A DNA stretch of 64,000 bases. Origin: OLB7 sp966250335 (lineage in GTDB: Bacteria > Bacteroidota > Ignavibacteria > OLB7). Position 1 is the stretch's first letter. Each line of letters begins with the position of its first letter. The position numbers and the translations under genes are program-made. Below are positions 1 through 8,548 of the stretch, in pieces. The stretch spans positions 1 to 64,000 of the forward strand of contig CBINGZ010000034.1 in assembly GCA_966250335.1 (NCBI GenBank), read 5' to 3'. A model generated the notes under the pieces. It was not told the origin of the DNA. It did no database searches and was given only the letters and a program-made list of their open reading frames with translations.

Positions 1-740
1 GGGGTCAGAATGCCGATACCTACATCACCATCTTCCTCCATCACTACTTCGGGAGTCGCATCGGCGTTGGCGTCGAACGTCAGCTCGTTCGGCGACGCGG
101 CCGTGTTGTAGCCGATGATCGCGTCGTTCCCCGGATCACCGATATGCAGGCTCGCTCCGGAAACCCACAGGTCCTTCCAGCGACGGCTGTCGGAGCCGAG
201 GCTCCAGGTAGCGTTCGCGCTCGGGCCGACATCACCGGCCGTCTCGAGCCTGAAGGTGGGGGCGGTGGAACCGACGCCGACATTGCCGCCCGGCGTCAGA
301 CGGAGGACTTCCGCGTTGTTGGTGCGGAAGATCAACGGCTGGTTGTCGGTCGTACCGAGGAAGTTGATGGCGGGATTGAGTCCCGCGTTCCCCATCAGTC
401 CCCAGGCGATCGATCCTGCGTTGCTGGAATCGAGGATCGGCACCCACGACGGTATTCCCGTACCCCCGTTGAACTGAAACTCGTTTTCGTCCGTGTTGAA
501 GATCGCCAGGCCGGGCGCCGGGCTCGGAATCGCATCCCGCTGGGCGGTCGTCATACGGGGCATCAGGAACCCTGTGGTGCTCGACGTCAGATCGAGGATG
601 GCGGAACGATCCGGTGTCGGGGTGCCCAGGCCCATGCGTCCGTCGCCGGTGCCGACGGGGCTGGGCTGCGCAACGAGCGACTGGGAGATCATGAACGACG
701 TAGCCGCTGCGAAGATCGTACGATAAAGGTGTTTTCTCAT
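1..740 (-). CDS. Secreted surface/tail-fibre-like protein, N-terminal part (cut by window edge)
   Basis: The reading frame opens at an ATG at 740 and stays open to base 1, so at least 246 codons are present and the C-terminus lies outside the window. Residues 1 to about 22 form a signal peptide ending in LVAQ. Next comes SAILDLTSSTTGFLMPRM followed by TTAQRDAIPSPAPGL; this is the common N-terminal block of long Bacteroidota surface proteins that resemble phage tail fibres. Further on are short beta-rich units such as NVGVG and SRRWKDLW, also typical of these proteins. Such proteins often end in an S74-type intramolecular chaperone domain, which cannot be checked here. No clear Shine-Dalgarno sequence precedes the ATG. 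The exact role is unknown; a cell-surface or adhesive function is inferred from the family resemblance. Confidence 0.7.
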   Translation of the reverse strand, partial: MRKHLYRTIFAAATSFMISQSLVAQPSPVGTGDGRMGLGTPTPDRSAILDLTSSTTGFLMPRMTTAQRDAIPSPAPGLAIFNTDENEFQFNGGTGIPSWVPILDSSNAGSIAWGLMGNAGLNPAINFLGTTDNQPLIFRTNNAEVLRLTPGGNVGVGSTAPTFRLETAGDVGPSANATWSLGSDSRRWKDLWVSGASLHIGDPGNDAIIGYNTAASPNELTFDANADATPEVVMEEDGDVGIGILT

Positions 741-980
741 GAGTAGAGGTAAGGAGGTAGATGGAGTTCGACTTTAGAAAAACGGCGCTAAGATATATAG
801 TTCGTGGTAAACTGCAATAAGGGGAGGGAGGAAAAGATAGACTGGTCGATCGTTATGTTGTGGTATAACGGAGTGTCTTCTATGAAGACACTCCGAGCGA
901 TAAGAAAATGTCACAACCAATTCTCTTGCAAATCACCACTATGCATGATACTATTGCAGCTGGTGTGCAGGATTCCTTCT

Positions 981-1388
981 ATGCGTATAAAGCTCATACT
1001 TGCTTTCCTGGTAGTTACGGCAACCGCGCTTGCCGCCCCCGCATCGAATATCTTCAAGACCATTAGAGCCGAGGCTCGCGGTGAGGAGATTTCGATCGAA
1101 TGGCGGACGGCGGAGGAGAGCGGTATCTATAACTTCGAGATCGAACGGAAGAGCGAGGATGTCCCCACGTTCCGCCGTATCGGATGGGTGGCGGCCAAGG
1201 GAGGAAGCAATGCCTATACCTACGTCGATAAAGGGGCATTCTTCAAGATGGATGGGGGAAAAACCTATACCTACAGGTTGAGAACGGTCGGTTCCGGCAC
1301 CGAACAGTATTCCCCCTCCGTTACTGTGACTCACGAGGTGTCGGGGGTCCGCCGTTCGCTGGGGATGATCAAGGAGCTCTTCCGGTAG
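981..1388 (+). CDS. Small secreted fibronectin type III-like protein
   Basis: This 135-residue protein starts at ATG 981, chosen because it begins directly with a signal peptide (MRIKLILAFLVVTATALAAP); the frame is open further upstream, but that part looks non-coding. The mature part is one beta-sandwich of about 90 residues with the pattern EISIEWRTAEESGIYNFEIE, then YTYRLRTV. This is the FN3-like module that usually sits just before the sorting domain in Bacteroidota T9SS proteins. Here it stands alone, with no PNP-type sorting domain, and ends in a basic tail (RRSLGMIKELFR). An export route through Sec to the periplasm is inferred. It is followed by a strong terminator, so it is probably monocistronic. 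No specific function can be named. Confidence 0.6.
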   Translation: MRIKLILAFLVVTATALAAPASNIFKTIRAEARGEEISIEWRTAEESGIYNFEIERKSEDVPTFRRIGWVAAKGGSNAYTYVDKGAFFKMDGGKTYTYRLRTVGSGTEQYSPSVTVTHEVSGVRRSLGMIKELFR

Positions 1389-1415
1389 TATCCGGGCTTC
1401 TTTCAACGAAGATGT

Positions 1416-1459
1416 ACAACAGGTCGTCGGCACTATGCCGACGACCTGTTGTCGTTTTT
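1416..1459 (+). terminator. Intrinsic terminator after the FN3-like gene
   Basis: A perfect 16-bp stem (1416-1431 with 1437-1452) with a 5-nt loop is followed by CGTTTTT. It lies 27 bases after the stop codon at 1388. Confidence 0.85.
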
Positions 1460-1646
1460 CTGCCGCCGACGAAGGGAGGAAATTGGAACAAAATGAAAGA
1501 AACACCTAAAGTGAATTCTTAAACCTTTGCTAGTAAGCCACTGCAATCTTGACAACAAGGGAAGATGTTTGTAAGTTAAGCATCAAGAACCGACCCTTCC
1601 CCACCCAAGGAGAGCCGGTACTCCGGACAAACTGGAGGAGAACGCC

Positions 1647-3419
1647 ATGTATGAGGAAGGCGGATATCGGTGGTCGACACGACCGGATGGTGAGGGAGGA
1701 AGCGTCCGTCGGGGCGCATTCTATCGAACCGAAGAACTACAAGAAGAAGAAATTGTGGAGACGATGGATCAGGAAGGTTGTACATATCCTACCTCAGCCC
1801 AGAGCAAGGATGCCGTTCGTCTTCGTTCGATGATGACGCAGGCGGGCATCGGTGCTCATTCGATCGACTGGAGCACACGCGTTCGCGAAGCGGGGATGTT
1901 CGAACTCGATAGCGAGCCGCAGACACGGAAAGGGGCGGAGCCCGGCGCACTCCATATCGCGGAGCGTCGGGATACGATCCCGCTTCCGGATTTCATGCTC
2001 CCCGATCTGAGCGTTGCCGAGAGAGCAGCTCCGGTCGAGACCGGCACAGCTTCCACCGTGGAACATCGTGAGGTAGAGCACGCGTCGTCGCCCGCTCCCA
2101 CCGAGGTCGTGGAGCCTCTCTACGTTCCTCTCTCGGCTCCCCTTGTCGAGGCGGCCGCCTATGCCCACTTTGCGGCCCAGGATGAATCGACCGGCATGCT
2201 TACCGCGCAGGAAGCGGCCGACATGGTCGACCTGGCCCTCATGGAGGAGGATTCCTCTCCGACTGTCGATATCGATGCATGGGAGTCCGATATGGCAACT
2301 CCCGCAGAGCTATCTATCCCGGCGGCGAATGTCGCTGTGGCAGAGGAAATCGCGGAGCCGAAGCAGACGGCATCCGATGCCGCGGCCGAGATGGAAGCTC
2401 AGGCCCTCGCCTCGGCGGTGCGCGCGGGACTTCCCGCGGCCAACGAGCGTCTGCGTGGAACAGCCTACAAGGCTGAAGATGAGGTGCTTCGTCGCGCCTC
2501 CACATCGATTCGATTTACCGAAGAAGGGAGAGTCCCGCCGGAAGGTACTTCGCGGCAGGCATATAAAACGGTCTACACAAACCCAGTCCAGGAGGCCTAC
2601 GACAAGCTGAACGTCGGGACGCCGAAGGAACGAGAGGAATTGTTTATCGGCAGACCGAAGCGGAATCGAAAGAAGATGGGCGTTGTGGCGATGACGTCGA
2701 TCGCGGTGGTGGGGGGATGCGCCGGCCTGGCACTCTATGCCGGCGGCGGCGACCTCCTCTCCCAGATCTTCACCAATCGCACCGAGCAGTTGACCCTATC
2801 CGGAGGCAACTCCGGGACCTCCGTACCGGCCGGCGCCGACTCCCAATTATCCGGCGCTGTGGCCGGTACGGATACTTTTATCGGCAGCCCCGGAGGGAGC
2901 ATGCCCGTAACGGCGATCGACACCCAGCCTGTTACGGGAACGACCATGGAGAACGAACTGCCGGCCGACACGCAGGGGCTTGCCTCGGCGCCGACCGGTT
3001 CCATGCCGACGACGTCGGTCGGACCGGGTGAAACCGCTCCTGGAACGACCCTGGCGGCACAATCCGTCCCGGCCCAGACCGGAACCCGGGGGCCGGATGC
3101 CCCACAGGGGGCTGCAGCACACTCCGAACCGGCCGCAACGCGCCCCGCTGAGGTTCCGGCGGCGCAGGAATCGGCCGCAAAGCTCCCTGCAAAAGGGACG
3201 CTGCTGGTACAGGTCCGCGCGACGACCGACCAGTCGGAAGCTAAACGGATTGTCAAACGACTCAAGAGCAATGGATTGAAGGATGTGACCGTGGAGAAAA
3301 CGCAGAGCGGAGCGCGTCCGCCGCTCCATCGGATACGGTTCACGTTCGCCGGAACAAAGAAGGACGCGGTCGCGGCGGCCGAAAAGGCCGGCTACAGCGG
3401 AGCCTGGGTGATTCGTTGA
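1647..3419 (+). CDS. SPOR-domain single-pass membrane protein
   Basis: The 590-residue protein starts at ATG 1647, preceded by GGAGGAG with good spacing. Residues 1 to about 340 are acidic, alanine- and glutamate-rich and probably disordered. A single transmembrane helix lies at about 345-368 (VVAMTSIAVVGGCAGLALY). A proline/threonine/alanine-rich linker follows to about 510. The last 75 residues (from GTLLVQVRAT) are a SPOR domain with the usual beta-alpha-beta pattern and AKRIVKRLKSNGLKDV helix. SPOR domains bind denuded septal peptidoglycan, so a cytoplasm-to-periplasm (type II) topology and a cell-wall or division role are inferred. The long N-terminal cytoplasmic part has no recognisable domain. 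The gene faces pnp and shares a bidirectional terminator with it. Confidence 0.85.
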   Translation: MYEEGGYRWSTRPDGEGGSVRRGAFYRTEELQEEEIVETMDQEGCTYPTSAQSKDAVRLRSMMTQAGIGAHSIDWSTRVREAGMFELDSEPQTRKGAEPGALHIAERRDTIPLPDFMLPDLSVAERAAPVETGTASTVEHREVEHASSPAPTEVVEPLYVPLSAPLVEAAAYAHFAAQDESTGMLTAQEAADMVDLALMEEDSSPTVDIDAWESDMATPAELSIPAANVAVAEEIAEPKQTASDAAAEMEAQALASAVRAGLPAANERLRGTAYKAEDEVLRRASTSIRFTEEGRVPPEGTSRQAYKTVYTNPVQEAYDKLNVGTPKEREELFIGRPKRNRKKMGVVAMTSIAVVGGCAGLALYAGGGDLLSQIFTNRTEQLTLSGGNSGTSVPAGADSQLSGAVAGTDTFIGSPGGSMPVTAIDTQPVTGTTMENELPADTQGLASAPTGSMPTTSVGPGETAPGTTLAAQSVPAQTGTRGPDAPQGAAAHSEPAATRPAEVPAAQESAAKLPAKGTLLVQVRATTDQSEAKRIVKRLKSNGLKDVTVEKTQSGARPPLHRIRFTFAGTKKDAVAAAEKAGYSGAWVIR

Positions 3420-3449
3420 CGGTGAGTATGGAGATTCGGATAGGATATG

Positions 3450-3482
3450 AAAAAGGGGCGATCAAACGATCGCCCCTTTTTT
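3450..3482. terminator. Bidirectional terminator between the SPOR gene and pnp
   Basis: The stem AAAAGGGGCGATC pairs with GATCGCCCCTTTT around a 4-nt AAAC loop (3464-3467). An A-tract on one side and a T-tract on the other let it act in both directions for the two convergent genes. Confidence 0.9.
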
Positions 3483-3516
3483 GCTTGCTCTGAGGTCGAG
3501 ATCCTGGAAACCGCGC

Positions 3517-5853
3517 TTAGTGGCGGTCCCGATCCCCTCCTCGGTCGTCACTGCGACGATCATCGCGACGATCGTCGCGACGGTCATCACGGCGTCTGTC
3601 GTCGTAACGGGGGCCGCGGTCGTCACGGCGATCGCCGCCGCGCGAGCCTCCGCCACCGTTCCGTCCGGGTCCGCCGCCGCGACGTCCGCCGTCGCGATCA
3701 CCCCCACGGTCGCCTCTGTCACTCCGCTCGGGGCGCTCTTCCATTCCCTCGGGAAGCGGAAGGAGGGCCTTGCGGCTGAGGCGGAACTTGCCGTCGTCCT
3801 GGATCTCGACCAGCTTGATGTCGACACGCTCGCCGATCGACACCACATCGTCGACGTTCTCGACGCGATGATGTTCGAGCTGCGAGATATGCAGGAGACC
3901 GGTCTTCTTCGGAAGGAACTCGACGATGGCGCCCAGACCCTCGCGGATCTGAACAACCTTGCCGGTATAGACCTTGCCGACTTCCGGCTGCTCGGTGAGC
4001 GCACGGATCATCGAGACTGCCTTCAGGGCCGAGTCGCCCGACACCGCCGCGATAACGATGGTGCCGTCTTCCTCGATGTTGATCTCGGCGCCCGACTCCG
4101 CCACGATACCGCGGATCGTCTCGCCGCCGCTTCCGATCACCGCCCCGATCATCTCCACAGGGATCTGGATCGTGGTCAGGCGCGGAGCCCACGGCGAGAG
4201 TTCCTCGGCCGGCGTATCGATCGCTTCCGCCATCTTCTCGAGAATGTGCATACGGCCGTCGCGAGCCTGGGCAAGAGCCTTGGCCATCACCTCAAGGGAG
4301 ATGCCCTGGATCTTGATATCCATCTGGCAGGCGGTGATGCCGTCGCGCGTTCCGGTCACCTTGAAGTCCATATCTCCCAGATGATCCTCGTCGCCGAGGA
4401 TATCCGAAAGAATCGCAACACGATCTCCTTCCTTGATGAGTCCCATCGCGATGCCGGCGACCGGCTTCCTGATGGGAACGCCTCCCTGCATCAGCGCCAG
4501 CGTGCCGGCGCAGACCGTCGCCATCGACGACGAGCCGTTCGACTCCAGGATATCGGAGACGATGCGGATCGTGTAGGGGAACTCGCTCTCCTCCGGCAGC
4601 ACCATCTTCACGGCGCGCTCGGCCAGGTTTCCGTGCCCGATCTCGCGGCGCGAGGTGGAGCCGAAGCGGCCGGTCTCGCCGGTGGAGAAGCTCGGGAAGT
4701 TGTAGTGGAGCATGAACCGCTTGTCGTGCTTCGGCATCAGACCGTCGATCAGCTGACGGTCGAGCTTGGTGCCGAGCGTCATGGTGGTCAGCGACTGAGT
4801 TTCGCCGCGCGTGAAGAGGGCGGAGCCGTGTGCGCGGGGAAGAACGTTGATCTCGCAGGAGATCGGGCGGATCTCATCGGTCTTGCGGCCGTCGAGGCGG
4901 AGGTTGTCCTCAAGGATCATCTCGCGCATCACATCCGACTCCAGGTCGTGCAGCACGGCGCCGACGATCTTGTCCAGCTCCAGATCAGGGTGGTTCACCG
5001 GGGGGAACTTCTCCGTGACCAGGGTCGCGATCTCATCGCGGAGGAGCTTGTAGCGCTCCTTGCGTCCTTCCTTGGAGGTCGACGTGCGGGCATAGCCCTG
5101 CAGCCGCTCCGTGGAGTGGGCCCTGATGAACTCGTCGATATCGCTGAACTTGGGAGCGGCGGGGAGGTCGAGGGTCGGGATCTCGCACTGTGCCAGAAGC
5201 TGGCGCTGAAGGTCGTTGAGGATCCTGATATGGCTGTGGCCGAACTCCAGAGCCTCCAGGAAGAGATCCTCATCGATCTCCTCGCATTCTCCCTCGACCA
5301 TGACGATCGACGAATCGGTGCCGGAGACGATGATCTCCAGAGTGGAATCCTTAAGCTGCTCGAAGGTCGGATTGATGACGAACTCGCCGTCGATATATCC
5401 GACACGGACATTCGAGATGGGGCCGTTGAACGGCATACCGGAGAGCATCAGGGCGCAGGAGGCGCCGACGGCGGCCAGGACGTCTCCGTCGTTCTCCTGA
5501 TCGAAGGAGTAGACGGTGCAGATGACCTGGGTTTCATAGGTCCACCCCTTGGTGAACATGGGACGGATCGGGCGATCGATCAGACGGGCGGAAAGGATTT
5601 CCTTCTCACTCGGACGCGCCTCCCGCTTAAAAAAGCCGCCCGGAACCTTGCCGGCGGCTGCATACTTCTCACGGAACTCGACCTGCAGCGGAAGGAAGTC
5701 GATTCCCTCGCGCGGGGCGCTCGATGCCACTGCCACCGCCAGCACCATGGTATCACCATAACGGACCATCACCGACCCGTTGGCCAGCTTGGCAAGCCGT
5801 CCCGTTTCGAGGGAAAACTGCCTTCCCCCGAATTCGATTTCAACTGTTTTCAT
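3517..5853 (-). CDS. pnp: Polyribonucleotide nucleotidyltransferase (PNPase)
   Basis: This 778-residue protein is the phosphorolytic 3'-5' exoribonuclease of RNA decay. The start is set at ATG 5853 because MKTVEIEFGGRQ is the usual PNPase N-terminus; the 36 residues readable upstream look non-coding. Two RNase PH domains are evident (the second around GQTQSLTTMTLGT-like sequence GETQSLTTMTLGT), then a KH domain with IGSGGETIRGI and an S1 domain (GKVYTGKVVQIREGLGAIVEF). The last 70 or so residues are an unusual extension made almost only of R, D and G (RDDRRDDRR blocks and RGG-type runs), likely a disordered RNA-binding tail. It is the last gene of the rimP-pnp operon, downstream of rpsO, the standard bacterial order. 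Confidence 0.97.
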   Translation of the reverse strand: MKTVEIEFGGRQFSLETGRLAKLANGSVMVRYGDTMVLAVAVASSAPREGIDFLPLQVEFREKYAAAGKVPGGFFKREARPSEKEILSARLIDRPIRPMFTKGWTYETQVICTVYSFDQENDGDVLAAVGASCALMLSGMPFNGPISNVRVGYIDGEFVINPTFEQLKDSTLEIIVSGTDSSIVMVEGECEEIDEDLFLEALEFGHSHIRILNDLQRQLLAQCEIPTLDLPAAPKFSDIDEFIRAHSTERLQGYARTSTSKEGRKERYKLLRDEIATLVTEKFPPVNHPDLELDKIVGAVLHDLESDVMREMILEDNLRLDGRKTDEIRPISCEINVLPRAHGSALFTRGETQSLTTMTLGTKLDRQLIDGLMPKHDKRFMLHYNFPSFSTGETGRFGSTSRREIGHGNLAERAVKMVLPEESEFPYTIRIVSDILESNGSSSMATVCAGTLALMQGGVPIRKPVAGIAMGLIKEGDRVAILSDILGDEDHLGDMDFKVTGTRDGITACQMDIKIQGISLEVMAKALAQARDGRMHILEKMAEAIDTPAEELSPWAPRLTTIQIPVEMIGAVIGSGGETIRGIVAESGAEINIEEDGTIVIAAVSGDSALKAVSMIRALTEQPEVGKVYTGKVVQIREGLGAIVEFLPKKTGLLHISQLEHHRVENVDDVVSIGERVDIKLVEIQDDGKFRLSRKALLPLPEGMEERPERSDRGDRGGDRDGGRRGGGPGRNGGGGSRGGDRRDDRGPRYDDRRRDDRRDDRRDDRRSDDRGGDRDRH
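3553..3588 (-). repeat. Three 12-bp tandem repeats coding the RRDD tail of PNPase
   Basis: Plus-strand units GCGACGATCATC, GCGACGATCGTC and GCGACGGTCATC lie head to tail inside pnp and encode DDRR-type tetrapeptides. They are likely to change copy number by slippage in frame; that is inference. Confidence 0.75.
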
Positions 5854-5946
5854 ACTTGGTCTCAAAAAAGACACGCGGCGCATCGCCACGGTCGTGTTAT
5901 GCTGGATGCTCTCCTCACGTCGCTCCTCATGGGTCGAGCCTGTGTG

Positions 5947-5977
5947 CCCGGTTCGGCACAATCATCAACGAACCGGG
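5947..5977 (-). other. Hairpin in the rpsO-pnp intergenic spacer
   Basis: CCCGGTTCG (5947-5955) pairs with CGAACCGGG (5969-5977) around a 13-nt loop, in the 150-base spacer after rpsO. No T-tract follows on the minus strand, so it looks more like an RNA processing or stability element than a terminator. In E. coli the same spacer carries the RNase III site through which PNPase regulates itself; equivalence here is only inferred. Confidence 0.45.
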
Positions 5978-6003
5978 AAAGCGTATCGGCCGGTTCCCGG
6001 TGA

Positions 6004-6273
6004 TCAGCGGCGTATGCCGAGTTCAGCAATAATGGCGCGGTAGCGCTGGATGTCTTTCTTCATCAGATAATCGAGAAGGGAGCGACGCTTGCCGACCATC
6101 TTCATCAGGCCGCGCAGCGAGTGCTTGTCCTTCCTGTTCTTCTCAAAATGCGGGCCGAGGGTCGTGATGCGCTCCGTGAGGACGGCAATCTGGACTTCCG
6201 TCTTACCGCTGTTGTTCGAACCGCCGCCGTGCTTCGCCACGATCTCCGCCGTGCGCTCTGAGGTCAATGCCAT
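6004..6273 (-). CDS. rpsO: 30S ribosomal protein S15
   Basis: The 89-residue protein has the full S15 length and motifs: TGKTEVQIAVLTERI-like sequence (KTEVQIAVLTERITTL), KDKHSLRGLMKMVGKRRSLL and a terminal YLMKKDIQRYRAIIAELGIRR. S15 binds the central domain of 16S rRNA and is an early-binding small-subunit protein. The ATG at 6273 is preceded by CAGGAGT on the minus strand. The gene lies between ribF and pnp as in most bacteria; in other species S15 binds its own leader to repress translation, but I could not recognise that structure here. Confidence 0.97.
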   Translation of the reverse strand: MALTSERTAEIVAKHGGGSNNSGKTEVQIAVLTERITTLGPHFEKNRKDKHSLRGLMKMVGKRRSLLDYLMKKDIQRYRAIIAELGIRR

Positions 6274-6355
6274 TTCGGATACTCCTGAAATATGTGTATG
6301 TGCGATATGTTAGATCTCGATCTGTAGCCGGCATGCCGAAAGGATCCGAACAGAG

Positions 6356-7285
6356 CTATCGCCCCGGATCCTTCATACAGACCTGCCGGTCCCGCTCCAG
6401 TTGCGCAAGGAGTTCCTCTACGGAACTGAACTTTTGCTCGGAACGGACAAACTTAATGAATTCGAGCGTTACATTTCGGTGATAAATCTCATCAACGAAA
6501 TCGAAGAGGTGTGCCTCGATCGTCCTGACCGTGTCGTCGGTGAAGGTGGGGCGCGTCCCGATGTTCGCCATCCCCCTGAACTTCTCCCCGTCGATCATCA
6601 TTCTGACGCAGTAGACGCCGTTGGAAGGGATGAGCTTCGCCTGATGGAGAGGAGTGATGTTGGCCGTCGGAATCCCGATCGTCCGCCCCCGGCCGTCACC
6701 GTGGACCACCGTGCCGGAAACGCCGTAGAGACGTCCCAGATATTCGGTCGCCGTCACGACATCCCCCGTCGTCAGCGCCCGGCGGATCTTCGTCGAGCTG
6801 ATCGTCTCCCCGTCGATCACCAGCGGACCGATCTCGGTGACGCCGAACCCGCGCTCGGCTCCGTAGACCCGGAGAGATTCGGCGTTCCCTTCGCGGTTGC
6901 GGCCGAAGGCATGGTCGTGCCCGACGATGAAATGGACGATGCCGGTGGTCGAGATCAGCAGATCGCAGAACTCCTTCCAGGGGATCGCCGCGAACTCCGG
7001 TGTGAACCGGATCACCACCAGCGCGTCGACGCCGAGGCGCTCGAACTCCTTCTGCCGCTCCTCGATCGTGCTCAGGATGGAGACGGAATCGCCGGTGCGT
7101 CGCAGAATCTCCTGCGGATGCGGGTCGAAGGTGATAAGGAGGCTGCGGCCGTCGATCTCCCGGGCTTTCTCCGTAAGCGCGTCGATAATCAGGCGATGGC
7201 CCCGATGGACGCCGTCGAAGGTGCCGATGGTCAGCACGGTGCGCTCGACATACGGCACCTCGTTCAGTCCCTGATAGACCTTCAT
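6356..7285 (-). CDS. ribF: Bifunctional riboflavin kinase / FAD synthetase
   Basis: This 309-residue enzyme converts riboflavin to FMN and then FAD in the cytoplasm. The N-terminal FAD synthetase (nucleotidyltransferase) domain shows TIGTFDGVHRGHR and the STKIR motif; the C-terminal flavokinase domain shows GRTIGIPTANI and ends with the EFIKFVRSEQKF segment. The start is placed at ATG 7285, which overlaps the truB stop codon as ATGA, so the two are probably translationally coupled. A start at 7315 is open but would add ten residues that fit the family poorly. Length is normal for RibF. Confidence 0.96.
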   Translation of the reverse strand: MKVYQGLNEVPYVERTVLTIGTFDGVHRGHRLIIDALTEKAREIDGRSLLITFDPHPQEILRRTGDSVSILSTIEERQKEFERLGVDALVVIRFTPEFAAIPWKEFCDLLISTTGIVHFIVGHDHAFGRNREGNAESLRVYGAERGFGVTEIGPLVIDGETISSTKIRRALTTGDVVTATEYLGRLYGVSGTVVHGDGRGRTIGIPTANITPLHQAKLIPSNGVYCVRMMIDGEKFRGMANIGTRPTFTDDTVRTIEAHLFDFVDEIYHRNVTLEFIKFVRSEQKFSSVEELLAQLERDRQVCMKDPGR

Positions 7286-8067
7286 GCAGTCCCTGCCCCC
7301 GTATCGCGCGTGCATAGTTCGGCCAGACGCTCCATGGTCACCCCGTTCTCGGCCGTGAACTCTCCGCTCCTGGTCCTGCGCAATGCAGCCAGGTGCGCGC
7401 CGGAGCCGACAAGCCGTCCCAGATCACGCGCCACGGAGCGGATATATGTTCCCTTCGAGCAGACGATGCGGACCTCGACATCGGGGAGTTGAACCGATAG
7501 TAGTTCCAGTTCGAATATGGTGATCTCACGCGGAGGCGCTTCCACGCTCCCTCCCTTGCGCGCGATCTCGTACATCCGTTTCCCGCCGACCTTCCGTGCC
7601 GAGAACTGCGGCGGCGTCTGCATCGACGTCCCGACGAACCCGGCGGCTGCCGATTCGATCTCCGCGGCCGTCAGATGTTCCACGGGAAAGGTGAGGGTGA
7701 TCTCCCCCTCGGCGTCGTCGGTCGTCGTCTCGGCGCCGAAACGGATGGTTCCGATATATTCCTTCACCCCGGCCTGAATCCGGTCGGCGAGCCTCGTCGC
7801 CCGTCCCAGACAGATCACCAGCACGCCGGTCGCCATCGGGTCCAGGGTGCCGGTATGGCCGACCTTCTTCACGTTGAGAAGGCGGCGGGTTCTGGCGACC
7901 ACATCGAACGACGTCCAGCCGGAGGGCTTGTCGACAAGGAGGAGCGCGCCTGTTTCCGGCAGCGGGGAGGAGCAGAGGGCTTCCAGATTCTCCTTCGTAT
8001 AGACCGGAACGCCGAACCCTTCTCCTTCGCGAATCTCGTCGGCCGGACTATTCGGTGTCATCCGCAT
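7282..8067 (-). CDS. truB: tRNA pseudouridine(55) synthase
   Basis: TruB makes pseudouridine 55 in the T-loop of tRNAs. The protein has LLLVDKPSGWTSFDVV, then VGHTGTLDPMATGVLV with the catalytic aspartate in GTLDP, and CSKGTYIRSVARDLG in the second half. With the start at ATG 8067 it has 261 residues; ATG 8061 two codons later is equally possible and ATG 8085 is the next one upstream. All three overlap the 3' end of rbfA in another frame, indicating coupling. The first 30 residues or so before the conserved core (ETGALLLVDK) form a short acidic extension. Confidence 0.95.
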   Translation of the reverse strand: MRMTPNSPADEIREGEGFGVPVYTKENLEALCSSPLPETGALLLVDKPSGWTSFDVVARTRRLLNVKKVGHTGTLDPMATGVLVICLGRATRLADRIQAGVKEYIGTIRFGAETTTDDAEGEITLTFPVEHLTAAEIESAAAGFVGTSMQTPPQFSARKVGGKRMYEIARKGGSVEAPPREITIFELELLSVQLPDVEVRIVCSKGTYIRSVARDLGRLVGSGAHLAALRRTRSGEFTAENGVTMERLAELCTRDTGAGTA

Positions 8068-8434
8068 CTGAACGTCGCTGTGCATTCTTCTCGTCCTGGG
8101 CGCGCACGGTCTTGAGCAGATCGTCGATACGCTGCACGGCGTCCAGCGTATCGTCACGATAGAAACGGAGTTCCGGGATCGACTTCATCGTCACATCCTG
8201 CGCCAGACGGCGCCGGATCTCCGGCATATGAGTGTTCATCCGCTTTATAAGCAGATCTGGATCGGTCGCGCTGCGATAAATGCTGACATAGACCTTGGCG
8301 ATCGAAAGATCGGGGGACATCTTCACCGAGACGACGGTGATCATCCCGTCAAGGAAGTCAGGCAGATGGCGCTGGAACTGTGTGCCCAGCGCCTCGCGGA
8401 TCATGGCGCCAACCCGTTCGGTACGTATCGACAC
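8048..8434 (-). CDS. rbfA: 30S ribosome-binding factor A
   Basis: The 128-residue protein matches RbfA: a start of MSIRTERVGAMIREAL, then TVVSVKMSPDLSIAKVYVSI and the IPELRFYRDDTLD motif near residue 100. RbfA binds immature 30S subunits near helix 1 of 16S rRNA and aids late maturation. A polar tail (RRSDADDTE) overlaps the truB start. It lies between infB and truB, the conserved order, but is separated from infB by a terminator-like hairpin. Confidence 0.95.
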   Translation of the reverse strand: MSIRTERVGAMIREALGTQFQRHLPDFLDGMITVVSVKMSPDLSIAKVYVSIYRSATDPDLLIKRMNTHMPEIRRRLAQDVTMKSIPELRFYRDDTLDAVQRIDDLLKTVRAQDEKNAQRRSDADDTE

Positions 8435-8496
8435 GGGACCTCAACATTGGATACGATGTAACTTCAGGTCCGGCCGAACCGGACCGCCAGAACGAA

Positions 8497-8527
8497 ACAG
8501 ACCAGGAGCGATCTCGTCCTGGTCTGT
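8497..8527 (-). terminator. Terminator-like hairpin between infB and rbfA
   Basis: An 11-bp perfect stem ACAGACCAGGA (8497-8507) pairs with 8517-8527 around a 9-nt loop; on the minus strand it is followed by TTCGTTC. A second 7-bp stem (8467-8473 with 8479-8485) follows. The short, interrupted T-tract suggests partial termination or RNA processing inside the operon. Confidence 0.5.
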
Positions 8528-8548
8528 CATCGATGCAATCGCGCGGGA

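Noticed and set aside
3481..6003. Long plus-strand open frame (840 codons) opposite pnp
   Set aside because: It is the antisense shadow of a certain pnp gene in high-GC DNA; the translation has no family motifs.
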